NCBI GenBank assembly: GCA_021797025.1
Contig: JAKAAK010000164.1
Coordinates: 1-7,222, forward strand
Length of the DNA: 7,222 bases
Direction of reading: 5' to 3'
Source: Thermoplasmata archaeon
Lineage (GTDB): Archaea; Thermoplasmatota; Thermoplasmata; Thermoplasmatales; Thermoplasmataceae
The translations under genes were made by a program, and so were the position numbers. This document shows positions 1-6,553 of the stretch, piece by piece; within the stretch, counting starts at the first letter, position 1, and each line of letters starts with the position of its first letter. A model generated the notes under the pieces. It had not been told where the DNA came from. It searched no databases and was given only the letters and a program-made list of their open reading frames with translations.

Positions 1-638
1 CGAATAATTTTCAGGACACAATGCAGCTGGATCTTGTTTCTAAAGTATCAAGAAAAAAGTATCAGTATTATAATTCCGGGAGGAAAAAGGAATTCCTGTT
101 CATAGACGTTGGAACCAAAAACAGCTTAATAAAGCGCCTGAGTGAAATTGCATCACTCCATATTGTTCCTTATAATTATGATTTTTATTCTATTAAATTC
201 CATTATGATGCAATATTCCTGCCTAACGGGCCGGGAAATCCGGATCATGAATCACTTGCACCGCTGAGGGCTTTTATCAGGGAAAAAACTTCGGAAATGC
301 CTGTAATGGGTGTATGCCTGGGCAATCAACTCATTGCCCTTTCCCTTGGTGGAAAAACTGAGAAAATGAAATATGGACATCGTGGAATCAATCATGCCGT
401 TTCTATAGGTAATAAAGTGTACATTACGTCACATAACCATGGTTATGCAGTGAATAAGGAATCATTATCTGGAACAGGACTGATGGTTACAGGTCAGGAT
501 ATAAATGATGGTACGGTTGAAATGATCAGGCACAGGGAGTTGCCTGTATTTTCAGTTCAGTTCCATCCTGAGGCATATCCTGGTCCATATGACAGTTCGT
601 GGTTCTTTGATGAGGTCAGGAAATCTGTTGGTGAATGA
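1..638 (+). CDS. carA: Carbamoyl-phosphate synthase small (glutaminase) subunit, 5'-truncated
   Basis: This subunit hydrolyses glutamine and passes ammonia to CarB for carbamoyl phosphate synthesis in the cytoplasm. The reading frame is open from base 3, so the gene starts outside the window; the ATG at 21 is internal. About 211 residues remain of the usual 350-380: the end of the N-terminal small-subunit domain and the whole class I glutamine amidotransferase domain. Numbered from the Met at base 21, the triad is visible: nucleophile Cys99 in GVCLGNQ, His182 and Glu184 in FHPEA. The family segments LPNGPGNP (68-75), KYGHRGINH (117-125) and HNHGYAV (138-144) are also present. CLGNQ replaces the bacterial CLGHQ, and SHNHG replaces the usual QNHG. 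The TGA stop (636-638) is one base before the carB ATG, indicating translational coupling in a carAB operon. TrpG and GuaA share the triad, but the CarA-type context and adjacent carB settle the identity. Confidence 0.96.
   Translation, partial: NNFQDTMQLDLVSKVSRKKYQYYNSGRKKEFLFIDVGTKNSLIKRLSEIASLHIVPYNYDFYSIKFHYDAIFLPNGPGNPDHESLAPLRAFIREKTSEMPVMGVCLGNQLIALSLGGKTEKMKYGHRGINHAVSIGNKVYITSHNHGYAVNKESLSGTGLMVTGQDINDGTVEMIRHRELPVFSVQFHPEAYPGPYDSSWFFDEVRKSVGE
630..634 (+). promoter_or_regulatory. Ribosome binding site of carB (GGTGA)
   Basis: GGTGA matches part of the sequence complementary to the archaeal 16S 3' end and lies five bases before the ATG at 640, inside the last codons of carA. It supports 640 over the in-frame upstream ATG codons at 589 and 610, which would add residues not found in CarB proteins. 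Confidence 0.6.
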
Positions 639-639
639 T

Positions 640-3600
640 ATGAAAATAGATATAAAATGTACACTCGTTATAGGTTCAGGTCCCATAGTTATTGGTCAGG
701 CAGCCGAGTTCGATTATTCCGGTTCCCAGGCATGCCTTGCCCTGAAGGAGGAGGGAATCCGCACTGTTTTGCTTAATTCAAATCCTGCTACTATACAGAC
801 TGACCGCGAAATAGCCGACAGAATTTACATAGAACCTGTTGACCCGGAAAGTGTAATGGAAATCATTAAAAAGGAAAAAATAGATTCAATTCTACCATCA
901 ACAGGAGGGCAGGTTGGCCTCAACCTTGTAATTCTGCTTGACAAACTGGGCATACTGAAATCAAACAGCATAAAAGTTCTGGGCACTCCGGTAACATCCA
1001 TTGAGGTGGCGGAGGATAGAAAAAAGTTCTTTAACCTCATGAGGCAGATAGGAGAACCCATAATAGACTCATATACTCTTGTTAAGGAAAATTACAGAAC
1101 CATGATTGATGGGATTAAAAAATACCCCTTAATACTTAGAACCGGCTTTTCACTTGGTGGATCAGGCGGTGTTATAATAAAAAACCGGGATGAATTAATT
1201 TCATACTGTGATGACTATTTTTCAGTCCATGATGACACTGTGGAACTGGACGAATCACTTCTCGGGCTGAAAGAGATAGAGTATGAAATGATGAGGGACA
1301 ATGCGGGCAACTGCATTTCCATATGTAATATGGAGAATCTGGATCCCATGGGAGTGCATACAGGAGAGAGCATTGTAACCACTCCATCCCTAACATTAAG
1401 CAACGATGATTACCAGAAGTTAAGGACATCCGCAATACACATAGTAAATGAAATAGGTGTAATTGGGTCATGCAACATACAGTTCGCTCTTAATCAGGCA
1501 ACCAATGAATATTACGTTGTTGAGGTGAACCCCAGAACATCAAGGTCCTCTGCACTTGCCTCCAAGGCATCAGGATACCCAATAGCAAGAATATCCACAA
1601 AAATTGCAATGGGTTATAATATAAACGAAATAAAAAATCCTGTAACTAAAAATACGTACGCTGCATTTGAGCCTTCCATGGATTACATAACAGTAAAAAT
1701 TCCGAGATGGCCCTTTGATAAATTCTCAGTAAAAAGGGAAATTGGAATAGAAATGAAGTCTATCGGAGAGGCTATGGGCATTGGCAGGACACTCGAGGAA
1801 GCCCTTATGAAATCCATATCTTCACTGGATATAAAGCAGGCAGTGCCAATGAGACTATTCACATCGCCTGAGAAAACCCGTGAATTCATGAAAATTCCCA
1901 ACGATCAGAGAATATTTGCTATTTTTGATGCCCTGTTTCAGGGTATTTCATCAGCGGAAATATCACAGATGTCAGGTTACGATGAATTTTTTGTGGAAAA
2001 GATGCGGAACATAGCCGATGGCATATCATCAATCAAACCAGGAAAGATACCGGAAAATATGGAATACCTGAAAATTCTCGGAATATCAGATGAAACCATT
2101 TCATATTATTCCAAAATAGGTGTACCGGAAATAATAAAGTACAGGCTGAAAAATAGTATAATTCCTGTGTATAAAAGCATAGATACCTGCTCCGCTGAGT
2201 TTGAATCAGAAACTTCGTACCTTTACTCATCATATGACAGATACAGTGATAATAAAATAGCAGAAAAAAAGAAGGTTATAGTTATAGGTTCAGGGCCAAA
2301 CAGGATTTCCCAGGGTGTAGAGTTTGATTACGGGGCTGTGAAATCTATACTCTCATTGAGAAAAATGGGTTTTGAGGCAATAATGGTTAACAGCAACCCT
2401 GAGACCGTATCAACAGATTTTGACACATCAGACAAACTCTATTTTGAACCTATTACACTAGAGCACATATCAAACATAGTTTCTGTGGAAAAACCGCAGG
2501 GAATTATAATCCAGTTCTCCGGACAAACAGGCCAGAATATGGCAGACGGACTTTCGAAGATTTTTAAGGATATTGTGATGGGAACACAACCAGACGATAT
2601 ATTCAGAATTGAGGAGAGGACAAAATTCTCTGCTGCCCTTAAGGACCTAGGAATAAAACAGCCAGATTTTATTGAAGCTTCCAATATGAATGAGCTTGAG
2701 GAAAAAATAGGCAGCATTAAACTGCCGGTTATAATCAGGTCAAGTTTTATCATAGGGGGAAGAGCAATGGACATAATATATGACTATGGAATACTTCAGG
2801 AACGTGTCCGTGAACTGTTCGTAGAGAGACCAGGTTCCCCGGTTCTTGTGAGCAAATATCTTCAGGATGCAACAGAAATAGATGTAGATTTCATTTCATC
2901 CCGTAAAAAGTCAGTTATAGCCGGAATATCTGTGCATATTGAGGAGGCAGGCACCCATTCAGGCGATGCCACAATGGTTCTCGGCCCCCATCTGCTGGAA
3001 ACCTCAACGATAAAAAAAATAGAGGATATAGTTGAAAAATTGAGGGTTAACTTTAATTTGCTCGGTCTTTCAAATCTGCAGGTTGCGGTCAAGGATGGAG
3101 AAATATACGTGATAGAGCTCAACGCCCGTTCATCCAGATCGATTCCATTCGTTGCCAAAGCAACCGGCATAAACTGGATTGATTACGGCATCAAGGCCAT
3201 AATCGGAATCGAACCTGATATAACATATAAAGAACCTAACTCATATTTTATCAAGGTACCTGTATTTCCATTCAAGAGATTCAGGGATATGGATGTTATA
3301 CTGGGGCCTGAAATGAAATCAACCGGCGAAGCCATGTGCTGTGGTAAAACATTCCATGAGGCAATGTCCAAGGTTATACGCATAATGAAACGTAATTTCG
3401 AGCTTAAATCTGTTATAATCACTGTGAAGGATTCTGACAAGCCAAAGGCAATTGACATAACCAGAAAACTAAGCAGGAATGGAATTAAGATCTACGCAAC
3501 ACCGGGGACGTACAGCAGCCTGAAAGCTGCGGGTGTGGCTTCAACTGTTGTTTACAGGGTAAAGGATCTGAGACTTCCAGGTCTGAGTGAGATAATCAGG

Positions 3601-3795
3601 AGCGAGAACATATCAATGATAATTAACACACCCTCAGAATCCTATGGGTCTATCCGTGATGGTTTTTCCATAAGGAATCTTGGAATAAAAAAGGATATTC
3701 CCCTGATAACAAACATAAAATTTGCAGGGGAGCTTGTTGACGCCATACTGTCAGGAAAAAAGACAGGGATCAGAGAACTTGGCGATTATTATTAG
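640..3795 (+). CDS. carB: Carbamoyl-phosphate synthase large subunit
   Basis: Makes carbamoyl phosphate from bicarbonate, CarA-derived ammonia and two ATP, feeding arginine and pyrimidine synthesis. The product is 1051 residues (E. coli CarB is 1073), with the family's internal duplication. The carboxyphosphate half covers about 1-400 (GSGPIVIGQ from 12, NSNPATIQTD from 46, GVHTGES near 238, NPRTSRSS from 297). An oligomerisation domain covers about 400-540. The carbamoyl-phosphate half covers about 544-920 (GSGPNRISQG from 550, NSNPETVSTD from 584, IEEAGTHSGD from 767, NARSSRS from 828). A C-terminal MGS-like allosteric domain covers about 922-1051, with the phosphate-pocket motifs TPGT (954-957) and INTP (995-998). 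The ATG at 640 is chosen because it gives the standard short N-terminus, has GGTGA upstream and sits one base after the carA stop. Oddities: the RP of both ATP-grasp loops is RT (167-168) and RS (700-701), and NPR in the second half is NAR. No frameshift is seen. Confidence 0.98.
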   Translation: MKIDIKCTLVIGSGPIVIGQAAEFDYSGSQACLALKEEGIRTVLLNSNPATIQTDREIADRIYIEPVDPESVMEIIKKEKIDSILPSTGGQVGLNLVILLDKLGILKSNSIKVLGTPVTSIEVAEDRKKFFNLMRQIGEPIIDSYTLVKENYRTMIDGIKKYPLILRTGFSLGGSGGVIIKNRDELISYCDDYFSVHDDTVELDESLLGLKEIEYEMMRDNAGNCISICNMENLDPMGVHTGESIVTTPSLTLSNDDYQKLRTSAIHIVNEIGVIGSCNIQFALNQATNEYYVVEVNPRTSRSSALASKASGYPIARISTKIAMGYNINEIKNPVTKNTYAAFEPSMDYITVKIPRWPFDKFSVKREIGIEMKSIGEAMGIGRTLEEALMKSISSLDIKQAVPMRLFTSPEKTREFMKIPNDQRIFAIFDALFQGISSAEISQMSGYDEFFVEKMRNIADGISSIKPGKIPENMEYLKILGISDETISYYSKIGVPEIIKYRLKNSIIPVYKSIDTCSAEFESETSYLYSSYDRYSDNKIAEKKKVIVIGSGPNRISQGVEFDYGAVKSILSLRKMGFEAIMVNSNPETVSTDFDTSDKLYFEPITLEHISNIVSVEKPQGIIIQFSGQTGQNMADGLSKIFKDIVMGTQPDDIFRIEERTKFSAALKDLGIKQPDFIEASNMNELEEKIGSIKLPVIIRSSFIIGGRAMDIIYDYGILQERVRELFVERPGSPVLVSKYLQDATEIDVDFISSRKKSVIAGISVHIEEAGTHSGDATMVLGPHLLETSTIKKIEDIVEKLRVNFNLLGLSNLQVAVKDGEIYVIELNARSSRSIPFVAKATGINWIDYGIKAIIGIEPDITYKEPNSYFIKVPVFPFKRFRDMDVILGPEMKSTGEAMCCGKTFHEAMSKVIRIMKRNFELKSVIITVKDSDKPKAIDITRKLSRNGIKIYATPGTYSSLKAAGVASTVVYRVKDLRLPGLSEIIRSENISMIINTPSESYGSIRDGFSIRNLGIKKDIPLITNIKFAGELVDAILSGKKTGIRELGDYY

Positions 3796-3800
3796 AAATA

Positions 3801-3845
3801 TTTAAAAAATTTATCATAGTTTTATTAATAGTTATATTATGGGGA
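3801..3845 (+). promoter_or_regulatory. Candidate nth promoter (TATA-like box) and weak ribosome binding site
   Basis: TTTAAAAA at 3801-3808 resembles the archaeal TATA box. The usual spacing puts transcription start near 3830, giving a leader of about 20 bases before the ATG at 3850. GGGGAT at 3841-3846 is an imperfect Shine-Dalgarno (compare GGTGAT). The carB-nth gap is only 54 bases and very AT-rich, so read-through from carB is also possible. Confidence 0.4.
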
Positions 3846-3849
3846 TTAC

Positions 3850-4512
3850 ATGAAAGATTTTGAAAAGATTTATCAGAAGATAAAATCGGTTTCACCGGAA
3901 CATCATTTTGAATTTACCGAGTCCCCGTTCTGGATACTCATCACAACTATACTGTCGCACCGCACAAAGGACATAGTTACGGATGCGGCCGCAAGAGCAC
4001 TTTACGATAAATATCATGATTCACAGGGTCTAGAGAATGCTAGTCCTGCTGATGTAAAAGCAATTATTAAATATGTGGGGTTCAGCAATGTAAAATCCCA
4101 GAGAATTATAGATATAGCCAGAATAATAAACCACCAATATGATGGGAAGGTTCCAGACACTCACGACGAGCTGGTGAAACTTCCAGGAACTGGAAGTAAA
4201 ACTGCCAACATAGTACTAACACAGGGATTTGGAATACCGGCTATAGCAGTGGATACCCATGTTTTCAGGATTTGCAACAGAATAGGTCTTATAAAGGCAA
4301 AGGATCCAGATAAGGCAGAGGCGGCTTTAAAGGATATAGTGCCGGAAAAATTGCAGGTAGAGTTCAATCCTGTTATGGTCGAATTCGGAAAAAACATATG
4401 CAAACCAGTATCTCCAAAATGTGATATATGTCCAGTTTCATCATACTGTGACTATTATGTTGATGTATACACAAAAAAGATAAAAGAAACCAGTAAGAAA
4501 GAGAGAAACTGA
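3850..4512 (+). CDS. nth: Endonuclease III, Fe-S DNA glycosylase/AP lyase
   Basis: Removes oxidised pyrimidines from DNA and cleaves the resulting abasic site by beta-elimination, starting base-excision repair. The 220 residues fit the family (E. coli 211). The helix-hairpin-helix LPGTGSKTAN spans 111-120 and carries the catalytic Lys117. The conserved Asp135 lies in AVDTHVFR (133-140). Four cysteines at 184, 191, 194 and 200 have the C-X6-C-X2-C-X5-C spacing that binds the 4Fe-4S cluster. The segment LSHRTKD (35-41) replaces bacterial LSAQATD; archaeal members often have SQRTKD, so His37 here is a small departure. A lysine-rich tail (209-218) follows the cluster. The start has a weak GGGGAT ribosome binding site and gives the expected N-terminus. 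MutY-type or thymine-mismatch glycosylases share the fold, but the Lys/Asp pair and overall sequence favour Nth. It follows carB in the same direction with no evident functional link. Confidence 0.95.
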   Translation: MKDFEKIYQKIKSVSPEHHFEFTESPFWILITTILSHRTKDIVTDAAARALYDKYHDSQGLENASPADVKAIIKYVGFSNVKSQRIIDIARIINHQYDGKVPDTHDELVKLPGTGSKTANIVLTQGFGIPAIAVDTHVFRICNRIGLIKAKDPDKAEAALKDIVPEKLQVEFNPVMVEFGKNICKPVSPKCDICPVSSYCDYYVDVYTKKIKETSKKERN

Positions 4513-4522
4513 GTTATTATAA

Positions 4523-4561
4523 ATTAATTATTGTAGCGAAACAGTAATTAATGATATTTTT
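4523..4561 (+). terminator. 11-bp hairpin followed by T5: nth terminator or operator
   Basis: The left arm ATTAATTATTG (4523-4533) pairs with CAGTAATTAAT (4542-4552) across an 8-base loop, with ten Watson-Crick pairs and one G-T wobble. T5 follows at 4557-4561. It begins ten bases after the nth stop. The shape is that of a bacterial intrinsic terminator, but archaeal termination usually depends on T-rich tracts without a hairpin. The arms could therefore equally be a dyad operator or a 5'-leader element of the amidohydrolase gene. Confidence 0.45.
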
Positions 4562-4568
4562 ATTAATA
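4557..4568 (+). promoter_or_regulatory. Candidate TATA-like box of the amidohydrolase gene
   Basis: The A/T-only stretch TTTTTATTAATA would place transcription start near 4585-4590 and give a leader of about 40 bases that contains the GAGGT site. TTATAAAT at 4517-4524 is an alternative box, which would put the 4523-4552 hairpin at the start of the transcript. The region is so AT-rich that neither is secure. Confidence 0.25.
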
Positions 4569-4616
4569 GTCAATACTAGAACTGCCCAATTAAGAGCATG
4601 TTCTGAATTGAATAAT

Positions 4617-4621
4617 GAGGT
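4617..4621 (+). promoter_or_regulatory. Ribosome binding site of the amidohydrolase (GAGGT)
   Basis: GAGGT lies seven bases before the ATG at 4629 and is a good anti-16S match. It decides the start: the in-frame ATG at 4551 lies within the right arm of the 4523-4552 hairpin, has no such site, and would add 26 residues with no counterpart in the family. Confidence 0.65.
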
Positions 4622-4628
4622 AAAAATA

Positions 4629-6227
4629 ATGGATAAATATGTCATTACCAGGAAATATTTTGATGGTTACAGTATACATAATTCGGATCACGTTTTTGTC
4701 ATAAAAAATGGTATAATATCTGAAAATTATGATATGAACGAAGGTAGCATAAAATATTTGAAAGGCAGGGGTCAGGTACTGGACCTCAGAAATAAATTTG
4801 TTACTCCTGGACTTATAGATTCACATAATCATTTCACACTTACATCCCTAAAATTGAAATATCAGGTAAATTTCGCAGGTGTGAGGTCTTTCCCGGAATT
4901 TATAGAACTTCTAGAAAACAATAGAAATAAAATCATTCATGACTGGTTCCAGGGTTATGCTATTAACGAGTACGATATGGAAGAAAAGCAATTACCGGAT
5001 AGGCTTGTGATTGATGGTGTATTTCCAGATATACCGGTATTTATTACCCAGATGACAGAACATTACGCAGTATGCAATTCAAGAGCACTGGAGCTTGCAG
5101 GAATAACAAAGAATACAGAATCGCCACCCAATGGGAAAATAGGAAGATATGAAAACGGTGAGCCAAACGGTATACTTTATGAGGCTAATGCTATGGACCT
5201 TGTTAAAAAAATTATACCGGAATATAACGTTGATGATTACATTACAGCAATAAAACTCGGTGCGGAACAGTATAAGGATAATGGCATATCCACCGTAAAG
5301 GACATGGGAGGAACAGGAAACGATGTTAACGAGGAAATCCGTGTTGCAGCATTGAATAAATTATCGGAGGAAGGAAACTTGGAACTGAGAATCGCCCTTG
5401 TACTGCCGGTATATTCAGTGAAAGACGTTAAGGGAAAAATCCAGTTATGGAAACAGGTGCATGAAAATGACCGGTTGAAATTTTCCGGGTTCAAAATGTT
5501 CATGGACGGGAGCATACTTTCACGAACTGCATGGATGAGGAATAATTATGCAAAACCTGAGAACACTGAAAATAAAGGAATTCCGCTATGGGATATAGAA
5601 AATTTCAGAAATGCCCTGGAAATATTATCCCAGACAGGGCAGCATATAAGCATACATACCATAGGGGATAGGGCAATTGTAACAGCGCTGGATGTCATAG
5701 AGGATATTAAAAGCCATGGAAAATCATCCACATATACTCTGGTTCACTGCTATAAACTGGATAAGGATATCATCAGAAGGATAAAAGAAATGGAAGTGGG
5801 TGTTGAAACCCAGCTAGCATTTATACATTTCATAGGCGATGGCCTTACAGAAAACATAGGAAAGAATCAGTCAAAATGCCTGTTTCCTGCAAAAACCTTG
5901 ATGATGAATAATATCCCAGTTTCTAACGGTTCGGACAGCCCGGTAACACCATTTAATCCGATATACGGACTCTATTCCTCAATATTCAGAAAAACCTACA
6001 CAGGAAAGCACACTGAAATTTATAACGGAAAGGAAGAGCTTACCATGGAAGAAACATTGAAAACATACACATCCCAGAGTTCCTTAACTATAGAATGGGA
6101 TAAAGTAGGCATTCTTGGAAATAATCATTTCTCCGATTTTTCAGTATGGGATAACACCCCATCAGATCTGGGCAATAAATTGGATTCATGGTTAAACATG
6201 AAAATTAATGCCATTTCGCTGCACTAA
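4629..6227 (+). CDS. YtcJ/NfdA-like metal-dependent amidohydrolase
   Basis: Predicted cytoplasmic hydrolase of the amidohydrolase superfamily, YtcJ-like branch. Characterised relatives include N-substituted formamide deformylase (NfdA), but the substrate cannot be read from sequence. The 532 residues match the family (about 530). An N-terminal beta-sandwich piece leads to TPGLIDSHNHF (59-69), with metal ligands His66 and His68. The branch signature follows: PVFITQMTEHYAVCNSRALELAGI (136-159), then an NGEPNGILYEA block near 176-186. FKMFMDGS (288-295) carries the branch's conserved Lys289. HTIGDRA (343-349) carries His343, LVHC ends at 374 with His373, and SNGSDSPV (433-440) carries the probable catalytic Asp436. 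The C-terminal family motif GSLxxGKxADxxV is degenerate, reading GILGNNHFSDFSV (494-506) without the Lys. No signal peptide or membrane segment is seen. Stops are in tandem (TAATAA at 6225). The gene stands alone and its neighbours do not suggest a substrate. Confidence 0.88.
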   Translation: MDKYVITRKYFDGYSIHNSDHVFVIKNGIISENYDMNEGSIKYLKGRGQVLDLRNKFVTPGLIDSHNHFTLTSLKLKYQVNFAGVRSFPEFIELLENNRNKIIHDWFQGYAINEYDMEEKQLPDRLVIDGVFPDIPVFITQMTEHYAVCNSRALELAGITKNTESPPNGKIGRYENGEPNGILYEANAMDLVKKIIPEYNVDDYITAIKLGAEQYKDNGISTVKDMGGTGNDVNEEIRVAALNKLSEEGNLELRIALVLPVYSVKDVKGKIQLWKQVHENDRLKFSGFKMFMDGSILSRTAWMRNNYAKPENTENKGIPLWDIENFRNALEILSQTGQHISIHTIGDRAIVTALDVIEDIKSHGKSSTYTLVHCYKLDKDIIRRIKEMEVGVETQLAFIHFIGDGLTENIGKNQSKCLFPAKTLMMNNIPVSNGSDSPVTPFNPIYGLYSSIFRKTYTGKHTEIYNGKEELTMEETLKTYTSQSSLTIEWDKVGILGNNHFSDFSVWDNTPSDLGNKLDSWLNMKINAISLH

Positions 6228-6244
6228 TAAAAACTATAAGAGGC

Positions 6245-6264
6245 TATATCTGGCTTCAGATATA
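6245..6264. repeat. 8-bp inverted repeat after the amidohydrolase gene
   Basis: TATATCTG (6245-6252) and CAGATATA (6257-6264) pair perfectly around the loop GCTT, 18 bases after the amidohydrolase stop. There is no T-run behind it on the + strand, so it is not a standard terminator. It may stabilise the transcript 3' end. Confidence 0.45.
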
Positions 6265-6345
6265 TGAAAACATGTAATGCCTACCAAATGATTCTGGCCA
6301 ATTTTTGTTATATATAGAACATAACATCTTGCCTTACTACTCAAC

Positions 6346-6377
6346 TTGAATATGGACTCTGTGGGTTCTATATTCAG
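6346..6377. repeat. 11-pair stem-loop in the intergenic region
   Basis: TTGAATATGGA (6346-6356) pairs with TCTATATTCAG (6367-6377) around a 10-base loop, with nine Watson-Crick and two G-T pairs. A second 7-bp stem, AATATTA (6378-6384) with TAATATT (6390-6396), follows with no gap. The right arm of the first stem can also pair with 6312-6320. Confidence 0.45.
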
Positions 6378-6460
6378 AATATTACAGGATAATATTATTT
6401 GATTAAATTGAAATTGGTCTGGGCATACATACTAATTCCCTATGCAGTATTGTAATTGGG

Positions 6461-6481
6461 GATAATAATAAGATTATTATC
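6461..6481. repeat. Perfect 9-bp inverted repeat
   Basis: GATAATAAT (6461-6469) and ATTATTATC (6473-6481) pair perfectly around AAG. The element sits about 70 bases before the start of the exported-protein gene, so it could be an operator or part of a leader. Its low complexity means chance is not excluded. Confidence 0.45.
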
Positions 6482-6502
6482 AACAGGATGATGAATAATT
6501 AA

Positions 6503-6520
6503 TATAATATCAATATTATA
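6503..6520. repeat. AT-only palindrome overlapping a possible promoter
   Basis: TATAATAT (6503-6510) and ATATTATA (6513-6520) form a near-perfect dyad around CA. The right half could itself act as a TATA box for a nearly leaderless transcript beginning just before the ATG at 6554. If so, a regulator bound to the dyad would block it. Palindromes made only of A and T arise easily by chance in such DNA. Confidence 0.3.
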
Positions 6521-6540
6521 ACAGATATTCGTACCAAACC

Positions 6541-6548
6541 TTTATATA
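6541..6548 (+). promoter_or_regulatory. Strong archaeal TATA-like box (TTTATATA)
   Basis: TTTATATA fits the archaeal box consensus closely and is preceded by the A-rich stretch CCAAACC, a possible BRE. It ends five bases before the ATG at 6554. Normal spacing would start transcription near 6570, inside the gene as called. A second TTTATATA lies at 6564-6571. Confidence 0.45.
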
Positions 6549-6553
6549 TAACC

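Larger units (their letters stand above)
6228..6553. other. Long structured intergenic region, no recognisable gene
   Basis: These 326 bases have no ORF longer than 16 codons starting with ATG on the + strand and no tRNA-like fold that I could find. They contain inverted repeats at 6245-6264, 6346-6377, 6378-6396, 6461-6481 and 6503-6520, a 9-base pairing between 6312-6320 and 6365-6373, and a T5 at 6302-6306. TATA-like sequences lie at the right-hand end. On the - strand a start-less frame is open over 6237-6431. It could hold a small RNA, a long regulatory leader or promoter for the next gene, or eroded DNA. Confidence 0.6.

Noticed and set aside
589..639. Upstream ATG codons at 589 and 610 as the carB start
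   Set aside because: They would overlap carA by about 30-50 bases and add 10-17 residues not typical of CarB. ATG 640 has GGTGA upstream and gives the standard N-terminus.
825..3458. Several - strand frames of 60-110 codons inside carB
   Set aside because: They overlap a fully conserved coding sequence on the + strand, have no recognisable domains, and are complement shadows.
4551..4628. ATG 4551 as the amidohydrolase start
   Set aside because: The 26 extra residues have no family counterpart, the codon lies in a hairpin arm, and ATG 4629 has a good GAGGT ribosome binding site.
4161..5731. - strand frames inside nth and the amidohydrolase gene
   Set aside because: They lie opposite well-supported conserved genes and show no family motifs or expression signals of their own.
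6352..6402. 16-codon + strand ORF starting at ATG 6352
   Set aside because: It is very short, has no ribosome binding site and starts inside a stem-loop; nothing supports translation.
6488..6494. ATGATGA, a perfect C box of a C/D guide RNA
   Set aside because: No D box (CTGA) follows at a suitable distance before 6553, so a C/D RNA cannot be supported.
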